Shown here: piece by piece, positions 43,376 to 55,479 of the stretch
Layout of the letters: the number at the start of each line of letters is the position of its first letter
Numbering within the stretch: the first letter of the stretch is position 1
Origin: Rhodamnia argentea
Lineage: Eukaryota > Streptophyta > Magnoliopsida > Myrtales > Myrtaceae
Assembly (NCBI RefSeq): GCF_020921035.1
Contig: NC_063153.1
Coordinates: forward strand, 10,788,001 to 10,852,000
Reading direction: 5' to 3'
Length of the DNA: 64,000 nt
The notes under the pieces: model-generated
What the model saw: the letters and a program-made list of their open reading frames with translations, nothing else
Told to the model about the DNA's origin: nothing
The model's database searches: none
Made by a program: the position numbers and the translations under genes

Positions 43376-43475
43376 GCGAGCGAAGTCGGCAGGAGCAATT
43401 TGGACCCAAAAAAAAAAAAAAAATTAAGTCGGCAGGAGCAACTGAGGCGGGAGGCCAAGACCCGGGATCTTATCC

Positions 43476-43590
43476 ACCGACCACGTGTCGCGCAAATGCG
43501 GGATCGCTGGACGATCTCGTCACGTGACCCTGATCGATACGTGGCGGGCCGTACGGGCTGTCCGCACCGCAGCGGGGATATTTATTTGTC
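43476..43590. promoter_or_regulatory. G-box/ABRE cluster with TATA-like site, no assigned gene
   Basis: Two CACGTG boxes (43482-43487 and 43521-43526) and an ACGTGGC (43539-43545) lie within about 65 bases, followed by a TATA-like GATATTTATTT near 43577. The segment to about 43900 is much more GC-rich than its flanks. A frame starting at 43653 or 43670 follows, but its product is not recognised. Confidence 0.45.
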
Positions 43591-44496
43591 CCCCGCGAGG
43601 GCGTCTCGTCTCTTTTGTCGGGTAGTTCCTGTTCCAGGTTAAGGGCGGGGGGGTGGGTGGGCCCACAATGGGGAATAGTGGGGGACGGTTGTGGGGCCAC
43701 GTCGACATGGGCGGGGTGGGCGAGCAAAAGATCTCGGCCCTTGCTCCCGAGATGGTGGAGCTGATCGGGTCCCACCTACTCCCCCACAAGACGAGATCGT
43801 ACGGCTCCCACAGTGTTTTTGTCTCGCTTTTTATCCGCTTCCCTGCGCTCTCGTTTTGCATAATAAGATCAGAGCATGGGACATTGGGACAAGAGCAAAC
43901 TTATGTAGATTCCTTCCTATGACTCGCGGCAAATATTATCCAATATTATCTCTTTACAGATAAATCTTTGATTTTTCTAGAATAATTTACATGTTTTTAT
44001 ATGAAATAATTTTACAAATAATCTTTAAACTTTAAAAATTTTGATAAATATTCAATCTAGTCGCTTTGCTATATGAAAATATCCAATATTATCATTTTAT
44101 TAATTAAATAGCAATTAAATTGAACATTTACCAAAAAGTTTAGCAGCCACATTAAACAAAATAAAGGCTGACCGCCAACATTGAACAAATTAAAAGCGTG
44201 GAGATCACACTAATCATTTAGCCGGATGCTAATCCAATGTCTCCTTTTCAACAATTTAACGGACGTGTATAAGGTTTTAGCAAGCTAATCCAATAGCATT
44301 AAAATGATCAAGCACATTGAAATTAAAAGTTTGTGCATTTGCTACCTATATAGATTAGATTCACTTAATTGAACGATGCAAACTCAAGCTTATAGCAACT
44401 TATTAACTAATATCTATATCTTCAACCAAAAAAAAAATATCTATATCTACATATTTAATAGTAAACGCCTAATTGTGCCCTTTTATAAGTTTCTCA
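43591..44496. other. GC-rich island tail then AT-rich intergenic
   Basis: Open frames at 43653-43922 (+) and 43520-43861 (-) overlap and match no known family. The rest is AT-rich without features. Confidence 0.4.
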
Positions 44497-45178
44497 TTGA
44501 AAAATTGTCAAAAAAGTCCTAAATCTATTGCATTTGTGCCAATTCCATCCTAAACATTTTAATTTTGACGATTCAATCATGAACCTTTTGCATTTGGGCT
44601 AATTCACTCATAAACATCTTATTTGTACTAATTCAGTCATAAACCTTTTAATATGAGCCAATTTAATCTATCCGGCCAATTTTAACTAGCTAATGCTAGC
44701 ATGATGTCAACTAACGTCAATGTGGATAATTTTTTGTTTTTCGAATTATTTTTCCTTTTTTTCCCCTTTTTTCTTAATCCAGCTAGTCGTCGCCCGGAGG
44801 CTAACCTCATCAGCCTCAGGTGAAGCCTACCCCTGCCAATCACCGGCAAGGGCGAACTTCGCCCAGCGATGGAGATGTGACCCCCCATCAACCATTGGTG
44901 AGGCCGACCTCGCCGGCCCTAGCCTCTATTTGGTCAACAACGATGACTAACTGGAGGAAGAAGAAATAAAGAAAAGGAAAGAGAAGGAAAAAAATAACTA
45001 GAAAAATAATAAAAAAATTTCATGTCAGCATCAATAGGCATCCGCGTCGGTATCGATGAGCCAAAATTGGTCGGATAGACTGAAATGACAAAAATGCAAA
45101 AAGGTTTAGGACTTAATTGGTACCGGATTGGGACCTAAATTGGCACCAATGCAATAAATTTATGACTTTTTAAACCGT
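44497..45178. mobile_element. Long foldback element, family A, with GC-rich centre
   Basis: The left arm (CAAAAAAGTCCTAAATCTATTGCATTTGTGCCAATT...) is the inverse of the right arm (...AATTGGCACCAATGCAATAAATTTATGACTTTTT). The centre at about 44780-44940 is GC-rich (CGCCGG, GGCGAGG-like) and is not related to the arms. Confidence 0.75.
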
Positions 45179-48002
45179 AGTGTGTACCAAAATCAATTGC
45201 TTCAATTAAGGCTAACATGATATGATTAAACTTTTGACTCCTCCTAACTTTCCTTTGTGTGACTTCTAATTTGTAAATTCTTGTCTAATTATCCTTTTCC
45301 TTCTCCTTTCATTTTACGTCTCCTTCGCTCTTACCAAACCCTCGAAGTGAAACGGAAGCCTCGGCTCAACTTTGCTTCCTCTAATCGACCCTGTGATTAC
45401 TCCGTTGGGGTCTTGGATCTACAATTCGAGCTTTGAATCGACAAGGTACAATGGCTCTTGCAAGGAGATATTCAAGGGATAGAATTTCATTTTCAGTGGC
45501 AAGCCCAATGCTCACGACCAGATCAAGTGGCAGTAAAAGCCTGAGGCTTGCCATTTGCTCGCTTTTGATCCCATTAGGGGCCACCGTCAGGGGTCGCCAT
45601 CTGCCGTCTAGGGCTGCCATCGTCGGGGCTGAGGTAGTCGGGTCCAAAACCCTAGCCTTCTCAAGCTTGAACTTCTTATATGGCTAGGGTTTTCATTTTA
45701 CTTTGTAGATTTTTTGTATGTTTTATTTGTCTAATTTTGACGAATTCTTGGGCCTTGTTATTCATTTTTCTCATGGGTTATGTGTATGGGATTGGATTAG
45801 ATAAGGGTTGAGTAGAGTACGGGGCCTCTAAATTGCTTAGTAAATAAATAGGTCAATGTGGGTTAAATGAGTGAATTTAGATCGAATCCGTTTATGACCC
45901 ACCCAAACCCGACCCATCCAACCTACTTTCCACCTCTAATTCTCATTAATATCTTTAACAATTTCACGTGTTGAAATCACATATTTTGAGTTAAATTATA
46001 TTTATATGTCCGCCAATTGGTTTGAAAAGACTCTAAATAAGGACAAAAAAAAAAATCTCATCAAAATGTGCAAAACGATTTATCGTCATTATCAAAATTT
46101 ACCATTTTTCAACCCTTTAGATAGGGATGATCGAGTACGTTCGTTAGGCTTTGTAAATTCTAAGTTTGGGATTGGGGTCCTTGCTTTTGGAATATTTGGC
46201 CTTCTATGGAGCAGCAATCCGGGATGGAGTTTAACATGGACTCGCAGACACGACAATGACTCTGCTCACGAGCTTAAAAATCGAGCTTTTCATCGTACAA
46301 CAATCACATCTTCTTTTCTTTTCAATAACCTTTCGTCTAGAGTTAAAAAAATTTACCGGAAGTGGAGTCTTGTTGGGACGGCTTCTGTTGGAGTGTAAAG
46401 TTTGCTCTAGCCAAAAAAATAAAAAAAATAAAAAATTTTTACAGAGTTTGTGATTCATCATAAAGAATTAATATGTTCATTGACAATTTAAGGGACTGTT
46501 TATTTCGTGAAAAAATAAATAATTTCCAAAATAATTTTTTAAATTAGATTTTTTCTATCACTTGAAATAATTATAGTGCATGGTTCGGATTTAAAATGGA
46601 ATTTGAGCAAATGCAAATGTTTTTAGCCTAAGTGACTTTGGGGAAATGCAAATGGCATTACGTAAAAAATCATTTGGCTTTTGGCTGTATATTTATTTAT
46701 TGAAAAAATCAAAACCCTTCGCCAACAAGTCGGATCTGGAGCCGGCGGCCATCGATAGAGGCCGCCTGGGGTCGCCTGAACCTTGACAATAGTTGTGCGA
46801 CCCAAGCATCATCCCGTGACCTAAGTGACAGTCGTTGGGGGTCGCGTGACGCTAGATGGCCTTCAATGACCACTCTAGAGAAGAAATGATTCTAGGGTTT
46901 CACTGTTAAAAAAGGTAAAAATGGACTTTTAGTAAGGTTTTAAGGCAAAATAGATAACTGACTATTTTCATTAATATGGCCTTCAGCATTTCAAAATTTT
47001 AAAAGGCCATGCCGATCTATACTAGCATTAGGCTTTCAACCTTCTTAAGGTTGGCATTTGGCCAAATGCCCCTTGAAAAGGTTTGCCAAACACCCCATCA
47101 TTTCTCCAAGGAGCTTTAGAGGCCCAAAGCCCCTTGGGAAAGCAACGCACCTTAATCAATAAAAAATTTTCATTTTTGAAATCAATTTATGTCTAAATAC
47201 TTTCAAGGATAGTACAATAAATTTGTCTACTCATTTTAGTAAGAGATAAAAGCGGTCATTTTTGAAAAAGATATTTACAAATCATTCGGTTTGCTCCGTT
47301 TATTTCCCTAGAAATGAAGGATTCAAAAAATATTTTTTTAAAAATGATTGTATGTATCACTTGAAATAATTAGAGAATACACATGTGCATATGTGTAACT
47401 CTTGGCTTTGATTCCATACCATCTAATCCCTTGGGTCTTTCTACTGTAGTCCCCTCTTTATTAGATTGGCATAGGTTGGGCGTTTCAACCATTTAGCCAT
47501 AAATGCAAAAAGAATCAGGAAGTGAACTAGGTTTTGGTTTGACAAAAAAAAAAAAAGGTTTTGGTTTTGATAGAAAAAAAAAGAATTAGATTTTGGTATG
47601 CCTTCTCGAGCTTCTATTTCTTCGGTCAAAGAAGTTCGGGATAGGTTTGAAGCTTTTCCAAGGAGGCTTCTACTCGTTGAAGCTTTGCAAATAAATAGAA
47701 GTTAATGATTTTTTTTGGCACTAAAAAGATATTGTTGGCTAGTAATTATTTAAAAAAAATACTACTTAAATTTTGCGTTATCAACAAATATTTATGTTTT
47801 AATATTTTTGTGAATTATATAAATTGTTCTTGTTCATTCATATTTTTAAGCGATTAAGTTTAAGAAAAATATTTTTTAAATCATTAATTTATCGTAAAAC
47901 TAATGGAGCCTTAGATCAAGCGTCTAGCATATCAAACGAGATCTAATTAGGTATTGATCGAGGCTGCAAATTGAAAAACACAAAAAGGGGAAGTAATAAT
48001 TA
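45179..48002. other. Intergenic with repeat remnants
   Basis: No gene supported. Frames at 45433-45687 (84 codons) and 46006-46398 (130 codons) match nothing I recognise. Family F phrases occur at about 45790-45950, and family G phrases at 46490-46580 and 47160-47360. A GC-rich patch lies at 46730-46870. Confidence 0.4.
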
Positions 48003-48420
48003 GGGATAATGACATAAATGGATGCTGAATTTTTGCCAAACGTGCAATGCGATTCATAAATTTTTAATTTGTCCAATGTTATCTTTGAATTTTAACTCAA
48101 TATGCGGTATAGTCTTTGAACTTTCAAATTATTCGATATGATCCATAAACTTATAATACATGTTCAACTCAATTCTTGAATTACATGAAACTGTTTAATG
48201 TTGTTCTTTCATTAATTCAAATCATTGGACATCATTGACCATTTTTGTATAGTAATATCAAAAGTTTATAGATCATATTGAAAAAAATGAAAAATTTAGA
48301 GATTATATTACACATCAAACTACAGTTCTATAATCGAATTGAACAAATTATAAATTCGAGAATCACACCACACGTCAGGCTGAAATTCAGGGACCATTTT
48401 ATGTCGTTTTTTCCTTAATA
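48003..48420. mobile_element. Foldback element, family C, full-length
   Basis: Left end AGGGATAATGACATAAATGG and right end ...CCATTTTATGTCGTTTTTTCCTT are inverse complements. Both arms carry the 'GTGCAATGCGATTCATAAATTTTTAATTTG' type phrase in opposite orientation. Confidence 0.8.
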
Positions 48421-48581
48421 ATTAATCTAACAACCGTTTCACTGTATTTATTATACGAAATTAATTTTCGATCATTTTTTCTTTTTGAAAATTGTATATC
48501 CCAGAATCCACGTCATATCTCGCCGGCCCCCTCCCACCGTTTATCCCGTGATTTCGACAACCATCACCTCTCCCCCCTACC

Positions 48582-48589
48582 TATAAAAT
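48582..48589 (+). promoter_or_regulatory. TATA-like box upstream of the zinc-finger gene
   Basis: TATAAAAT about 375 bases before the ATG; a second TATA-like ATAAAAAG lies near 48850. Either could set the start; the distal one would leave a long GC-rich leader. Confidence 0.35.
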
Positions 48590-48963
48590 CAGAGTGCCAC
48601 GATAGCAGTCCCTTTCTCTCTTATCCACAGGCTCCCTGCGGTCTCACCGGGCCGTCACCCCCTGACCTCACCCCCAGCCCGTCCCGTCCCTCCACCTGTC
48701 CCCAAACTCCGTGCTCGCCACGGTGACTCGATCATTCGCCCCTCGTAATATCTTAACCGCAGTGGGAAGTGGAGGCGGTAGATTTCTAGACTCAACGACG
48801 GTTAAGAAGCAACCCAACCACGGTTAGCGCCCCCACCTACGCCCTCTCATAAAAAGAAGCCCCCCACTGAACTCTGCAATCGCATCGCCTCTCGCACTCA
48901 GAACCGGACTCCATGTTTGGCGAGTGAAAGATCGCGAAGAGTAGGAAGAAAGAGGAAGCGGAA

Positions 48964-50599
48964 ATGATGATGATGACGATGGCCGGCGACCACCACGCCC
49001 GCGCCCATCCGACCGTCCAGATCCCCCCGTGGGAACCCCTCGATGAGCAGGCCTCCGGCGGCCCGTACTCCCCGTATTCCCCCGCCGGGTACGGCGGCAA
49101 TGCCGGGGCGGGAGGGGAGTGCGGCTACGACCTGACGGCGCTGAGGCGGTACCTACCGTCGAACGAGGAGGAGGAGGAGGACGTGCGCGGGCCGGGGGAG
49201 GACGGGGTGCTGGGTTGCGACGAGTTCCGGATGTACGAGTTCAAGGTGAGGAAGTGCGCGCGCGGGAGGTCGCACGACTGGACGGAGTGCCCCTACGCGC
49301 ACCCAGGGGAGAAGGCCCGCCGCAGGGACCCGCGCAGGTTCCTCTACTCCGGCACTGCATGTCCTGATTTCCGCAAAGGTAAGAAAAATTAACAACATGG
49401 TATATGGGGAAAAAAACAAAAAAAAGAGAACTATATTTGCTTGCGTAGTTTTGTTTGGATCTGCGAATTATATTTGGATTCAGGTGCCGTATATTTGGTG
49501 TTTGGCGATTTGATTAAAGAAAGATTGGATTTTTGCCCTTTTGGATTATCGGTTATTCATGTTTATTTTGCACCCTCCTGAGATTTGCCAAATGAAGAAA
49601 GATGAAATCTTTCTGGTTGACTTCTTATTTGATTTAATTCGAGTGAAAATGACGATGTTTTTGGGCGAAATGTCAGACTCCGATTCCGGGGCCTTGCATG
49701 TTGTTCGCATCATTTTTAGAACTTTTACCGTGAATTATGAAGGATTTGATTTTGTTTTTTGGGTTTTTTGTGCGATTAGAATTCAATCATATTCCGTTTT
49801 ATTCGTGTGAAATATCTTCTTGATTTTTGCAGGTGCGTGCAAGAAGGGTGACTCGTGCGAGTTCGCTCACGGCGTGTTCGAGTGCTGGCTCCACCCGGAG
49901 CGGTACCGGACTCAGGCGTGCAAGGACGGGCAGAGCTGCCGCCGCCGCGTCTGCTTCTTCGCCCACTCCCCCGACCAGCTCAGGATCCTACCCACCCAGC
50001 AGCAGCAGCAGCACCAGCACAGCCCCAAGAGCGCCACGGACTCCGAATTCGGGTCCCCGGTCCGCCCCTCCGCGGTGGCGGCGGCCTTCGACTCCTACTT
50101 CACCAAGCCCTGGTCTGCCTCTTTCGTGTCATCGCCGACCTCGATCCTGACCTCTACCTCGCCCTCCATCTCGCCCCCGACCAGCTCGCCCCCAATGTCC
50201 CCTAACCATCGCGGCTGCTGCGGGTCGCCTGGATCGGTGAGCGAGCTCGTGGCCTGCATGAGGAACATGCAGATCACCAAGATGAAGATGAGTCCGCGCG
50301 GGCAGATGGGGTCCCTTTTCGGGTCCCCTCTCCGACCCGGGTGCCACCTTGCGGCGCCCTCGACCCCAAGGGTCGAGTCTTCCCCGCGGTACGGGCAACT
50401 CGGAGGTGGCCTCTTCGATCTGCGGGAGGCACACCATCACTGCGAGGAGGATCTCCCAATGGAGAGGGTCGAGTCCGGGAGAGATTTGAGGGCCAATATG
50501 TACGCCAAGCTCAGCAAGGAGAACTCCCTAGATGGCGCTGACCTTCTCGGGTCCGGTTCTGGTCCGGACGTGGGATGGGTCTCTGAGCTGGTCAAGTAA
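48964..50599 (+). CDS. RR-type tandem CCCH zinc-finger protein (TZF2/TZF3-like), complete
   Basis: Plant RR-TZF protein, 393 residues, two exons (48964-49378 and 49833-50599). The family localises to processing bodies and stress granules and affects mRNA turnover and ABA/stress responses. Order: IPPWEPL near the N-terminus, [12 protein letters not shown], arginine-rich C-X5-H-X4-C-X3-H unit ([16 protein letters not shown]), then zinc finger 1 C-X7-C-X5-C-X3-H (Cys133, 141, 147, His151) and zinc finger 2 C-X5-C-X4-C-X3-H (Cys168, 174, 179, His183). A Gln run, Ser/Pro-rich stretches with SPP repeats, and the conserved ends [18 protein letters not shown] and DVGWVSELV follow. The intron falls inside zinc finger 1. 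Without splicing the frame would stop at 49392 after the first zinc-finger Cys. The three added Met codons at the start are in frame; the exact Met is uncertain. Confidence 0.95.
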
Positions 50600-51064
50600 A
50601 AGTCGAAGAAGCTGCTGAGTCCTCTTCGAGTGTTTCTCAGCTTCGAATTTTTTGGGTCGAAAGATGTGATTTTTTTGGGGCTGGTGGGTGGGTGGCTCAG
50701 CAATCGGTGGCCTGTGATTCATCTGACTTGGATGTGTGAATATCTCGTGTTCATTTCCATTGTTGATTACCTTCTTCTCAAGGGGTGTAAATATGGTGGC
50801 GGGAGAGAGATTACAGTCTCTGTTTTGTGGTCCGATGACTTTTGATTTCCTTCTCTGTAGATGAAGTTAGTAGCATTCTTAAATATTTGCAATGCAAATG
50901 CCTATTCTGTACAGGAAAAACAAAAACCTGGAAGGGTTGTGATCGTTCTGGTGGGGTTGTTGGCGTTTGGGGCTTGTATTGTTGATTATCCCTTTTTTTG
51001 TCGAGTCCTTAAAATCTCTGTATTGGCTCATGTTTGTCGGATCAGAATGCTAATTTGCCTTTCA
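50600..51064. other. 3' flank of the zinc-finger gene
   Basis: Expected 3' UTR, T- and G-rich. No other gene seen. Confidence 0.5.
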
Positions 51065-51142
51065 TTTGCTCTGTTTCACTCTGTTTCCTTGTTCTAAGTT
51101 CGGTTTGCTCTGTTTCACTCTGTTTCCTTGTTCTAAGTTCGG
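51065..51142. repeat. Perfect 39-bp tandem duplication
   Basis: The 39-base unit starting TTTGCTCTGTTTCACTCTG at 51065 is repeated without a mismatch from 51104 to 51142. Confidence 0.95.
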
Positions 51143-52044
51143 TCTACCATGAGGAAATTAGTCACATCATTCACACAGTGATTGTGAGATAAAGAGGAGA
51201 TTAATTAAACAAAACGTATCTATCGGATCTGCGACTCTGTGCCAGCATCTGGAAAGACTGGTTCAGCACCTGGGTTTTCATCTTCAACTTGATGGGATAA
51301 CAAAAACAAGATGAGGATGGCGATGTGGACTTGATGAGTTGAGTTGATAAGAGTGATGATGATCCCCGTCCTTATCTGCTAAGCTTTCTTGCTTTTCCCA
51401 TTCTGAAAATGGGATTAAATTAAAGTGAGCAGATCTTCTTTTTGTCGTGTCGCTTGCGTTTTGACTGAAGTGTTTGATAATGAATTTGGTGGGGGCAATG
51501 GGACCAGACTTGGTCAAGCAGCGAACCACGGAGCATTGGCTCCCCACCTCTCTTAAAGATCTGCGTTTATCTTGTTTCGACGTGAGATCTGGTCGATGAG
51601 ATAAGTCGTTTGAATTCGATTTGATTACTTCTTGGAGTCCGTCGAAAATGATTTTGATTCAAAGAAATCTATTTATTCATTTTGATCCATTTTAATGCCA
51701 TATAAATTTAGCAATACATAATTAATTAATATTTCTAAAATATTACTATATTGACAAAATATAAATTTGTTAAACGGATGGGTTGAATGGTCCCAATCCA
51801 AATTGACTCATTCACTCGTTTATGATCCATTTATTCGTAACATAAATTTTTTTACTATATCCTATCCTTTTTATGTTGTTGATATACTTCCATGTTCACT
51901 AAAATATAAGAAAACTTGATTCTTAAAATTTTCCTTTTTAAAATTATATTTGGTAAAACCCTTTTATACAATACAAATTTGGTGAGCAACTTTTATAAAT
52001 GTTCCTGAAAAAGTGAATTTCATAATTTTCTATTTTATCTTTTT
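51143..52044. other. Intergenic, no gene seen
   Basis: A minus-strand frame at 51284-51547 has no family match. Family F phrases occur at about 51640-51860. Confidence 0.4.
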
Positions 52045-52256
52045 GTTTGCTTTCTTTCCTTTTCGTTTGTTTTTTTTTTTTTTGCTTCTTACGAAGCCCG
52101 ATGAGGGTTGCCGATTGTGGGCGAGGATTGCGATGGCCTCGCCTACTATTGGCGAAGGCTTCATGGCCCTCACTAGGTTTAGGTGAGGGTCCATTTGCAA
52201 CCCTCGTCGGGGTTCGTCAAACAAAAACGGAAGAAAGAAAAAAGAAAAAGAAAAAT
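52045..52256. mobile_element. GC-cored palindromic repeat
   Basis: CGAAGCCCGATGAGGGTTGC (near 52091) pairs as an inverted repeat with GCAACCCTCGTCGGGGTTCG (52196-52216). The flanking poly-pyrimidine and poly-purine tracts are also complementary. Similar in style to the centre of the 44497 element. Confidence 0.7.
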
Positions 52257-52429
52257 ATAATATAATAAAATATCAACATCAACATCACCTTTATCTCAAA
52301 CTAGTTGAGATCGGCGATCGATGAACCTAAAAATAAATAAAATAAAAGCAAGATTGATTGAGGGAAAAGAAATAATTATAAAAAAATAAAAATACACAAA
52401 TATATATGGAAAAATGATTAAAAAGAATA

Positions 52430-55095
52430 GTTTGGAATATAGCAATTCTGTCCCTCCACGATGCTAATAGCTTTCTTCCACTCCGTCTTAAAAAAAGCTG
52501 TACGTCAATCTATTTCCCATTTCATTAAATCTCGTTTTACTATTTTCTTCTAAGTAAGTTTCGGCCAACCTTTTTTTTTCTTCATGTCATGCTCTCGGTA
52601 ACAAACTTCTGTTCTTCTTGGAGCATCTAAGGATCTTCGAAGAATATATCTAAACCATCTCAATCTATGTTCTCTCATCTTTTCTGTCATCGATTTTACT
52701 CCAACTTTTCGTCACATATCTTTATTTATTATCTTATCCATCTTTGTATGACTACACATCCACCTTAACATCTTCATTTCCACTACTCCCATTTTATGCT
52801 CATGTTGCCTCTGTCTTGGCCAACATTCAGCTCCCGTATAGCATCGCGAGTCTTACTACCGTTCTATAAAATTTTCCTTTTAGTCTAAGAAGGATTTTAC
52901 GATCACATAAAAATCCCGATACACCGTGCCATTTCATCCAACCTACTTTGATCCTATGAGTTACATCCTCATCAATCTCTCCTTCCTTTTGCATATTGAT
53001 CCCGGATATCTAAAAGCATCTTTCTTGGGTACCTCATGTCCGAGTATATTCACGGACTATTGATCTCCTCCTTTTGCCATGTTGAACTCTCACTTCATGT
53101 ATTCGGTCTTACTTCGACTTAACGTAAATCCTTTAAACTCTAACATGCTTCTCTATAATTCTAATTTAGCACCAATGCTAGCTCTGGTATCATCAATAAG
53201 CACAATATCATCTGCAAATAGCATATACCACGGCACCTCATCTTGGATAGCTTTTGTTAGTTCATCCATAACTAGGGCAAAAAGATAAAGACTCAAAGCG
53301 GAACCTTGATATAAGCCTACTGTGATTGAAAAATAACTCGATGTGTCATTACAAGCCTTTACACATGTAATAACACCATCATATATATCATTGATTGCCT
53401 CTACATACTTTGAAGGTACTTTTTTCTTATTAAGAACCCATCACGGAACCTTTCTTGGAATCCTATCATACGCCTTTTTAAGATCAATAAACACCATATG
53501 TAGGTCCTTCTTCTTTTTTCGATACCTCTCCACCAACTATTGTATCAAGAAGATAGCTTTCATGGTAGATCTTCCTTGCATAAATCCAAATTAATTTACA
53601 GATACCTTAATCCCTATTCTTAAACGATGCTCAATAACCCTCTCCCACAACTTCATTGTATGGCTCATAAGCTTAATGTCTCTATAGTTGAAACAATTCT
53701 GGATATCTCTCTTGTTCTTGTAGATAGGTATAAGCATATTCTTCCTCATTCATCGGGCATCTTGTTAAAAAAGTTGGTTAACCAACTTATTGCCACATCC
53801 CCTAAGCATCTCCACACTTCACTATGGACGCCATTGGGTCCTAAGGCTTTACTAGTCGTCGTATTCTTTAATGCCTCCTTAACTTCATGCGCTCCGATTC
53901 TATGCACAAACCTTCTGTTTAAATCATCATAAGTGTCCTCCAAATCCACCCCACTTCTATCGTTCTCTCCATTAAAAAGCTTGTTAAAATAGCTCATCCA
54001 CATTTCCTTAACTTCAGTATCTCTTACTAAGAGTTTTTTATTTCCATCCTTGATGCATCTAACCCGTGTCAAGTCTTTACTTTTCTTGTCCCTCATCTTT
54101 GCAAGTGTATAGATACTTTTTTCTCCTTCTTTGCTCTCAAGTTTTTTTTACATATCGGAGAAAACCTTGCCTCTAGCTTCTCGCACAGCTTTTTTGGCAT
54201 TTTCTTTTCGCCAATCTAAACTTTTGCAAATTCTCTTCATTAGGACATTTATGCAAACATTTGAAACACTCTTTCTTCTGTTTAATTGCCTCATGCACCT
54301 CTTCATTCCACCACCAAGTTTCCTTTATTTGATGTTCATTCTCTCTACTTTCCCCTAACACCCCTCTTGTCACTCTCTGGATGCAGTTAGACATCTGTTC
54401 CACATCTTATTTACTTCGGCCTCTAGTTACCACGGTCCTTCCTGAAGCATTCTTTCCTTGAAATCTGTTTGTTTTTTCTCTTTTAACTTCCACCATCTTA
54501 TTTTGGGGTTCTGAGCACTTCTTTGCATTTTCTGTACTTTGTTATACCGAACCTCTAAGATTACCAACTTATGTTGCGTAGCTACACATTCTCCGGGGTA
54601 GACTTTACAATCTACATACGAGGTTCTATCCTTGCTTCTAGCAAGAACGAAATCAATCCGGCTACAATTTTAACCGCTGCAAAAAGTGATTAGATGTGAC
54701 TCTTTTCTTATAGAAGGTATTTGTCGACATCAAATCATAAGCTAATGCAACACTCAAGATTTCTTCGCTAGCCTCATTTCTTGTCCCATAGCCAAATCCT
54801 CCATGAACTTTGTCAAAACCTCCACTACTTTGATCAACATGTCCATTTAGATCTCCTCCTATGAATACCTTCTCCTCGCGTGGTATCCCCCTTAAAAACT
54901 CCTCCAGATCTTCTCAAAATCTATTCTTATCGGATACTTGCGGTCCAACTTGGGGGGCATACACACTAAGGATATTCAAAATCAAGTCTCCCACTACTAG
55001 CTTAACCAAAATAATCCTATCTCCTATTTTCTTAACATCAACAACTCTGTTTTTGAAACTTTTGTCGATCCAAATCCCAACTCGCCCATAAAAGT
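52430..55095 (-). mobile_element. Degenerate LINE (non-LTR retrotransposon)
   Basis: Minus-strand reading shows, in order, an endonuclease segment (about 55095-54550: GVGIWIDK-like GRVGIWIDKSF, VYAPQVG, FIGGDLNGHVD), a reverse transcriptase segment (about 54100-52900: GPNGVHSEVWRCLGD, the catalytic FADD at 53218-53207), and the C-terminal RLRWF..ILRR and ECWPRQRQHEHKM..RWMC phrases typical of plant LINEs (about 52850-52640). Stops and frameshifts break all frames; the longest intact piece is 53746-54096. It is therefore inactive. The 3' (left) end near 52430 has no clear poly-A on the minus strand. The 5' (right) end stops abruptly inside the endonuclease, where a different repeat begins. Confidence 0.9.
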
Positions 55096-55380
55096 GTGAG
55101 GACCCTAACTCACTTATCACCACATTCGGTGCACCGATGTGGCCTATTACTTTGGGAATGATGGCCCAAGGCTAGCTTCTTTACCCCTCGCACCCACCTA
55201 TCTTGGTGCAAGGACCCTCGCCCATTTTTCACTACACCCGAGCACCGATGTAACGCGTCGCTGAAAAGGTTACGCTCCAACGAAAAATCAGAAGGGTTCA
55301 TCCAATAAAAATAACTCTTTTTTACAACCGGCTCGCTATGCTCGACGCAACCCTCCTCCTTTACCATGGCTTGGGACAAG
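55096..55380. repeat. Unidentified repeat abutting the LINE
   Basis: On the plus strand it begins TGTGAGGACCCTAACTC and carries two ACCGATGT phrases (about 55131 and 55240). TG at the left edge and an abrupt junction with the LINE suggest an LTR- or TRIM-like fragment, but the right end is not clear. Confidence 0.35.
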
Positions 55381-55479
55381 CTATGTAAACATACATAGGC
55401 GGAGTTATAATAAAATATATAAATTACAAAAAATTGAGAAAATTTTAAAAATAAAAAATGTTAAAAATCCAGTTAATTG

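Noticed and set aside
46006-46398. Plus-strand frame of 130 codons
   Set aside because: No recognisable motif, no splice or promoter support, set among repeat remnants.
55100-55380. A Cassandra-type TRIM with a 5S rRNA-like region
   Set aside because: The GGGCGAG phrase looked suggestive, but the 5S box A/C order and spacing are not present.
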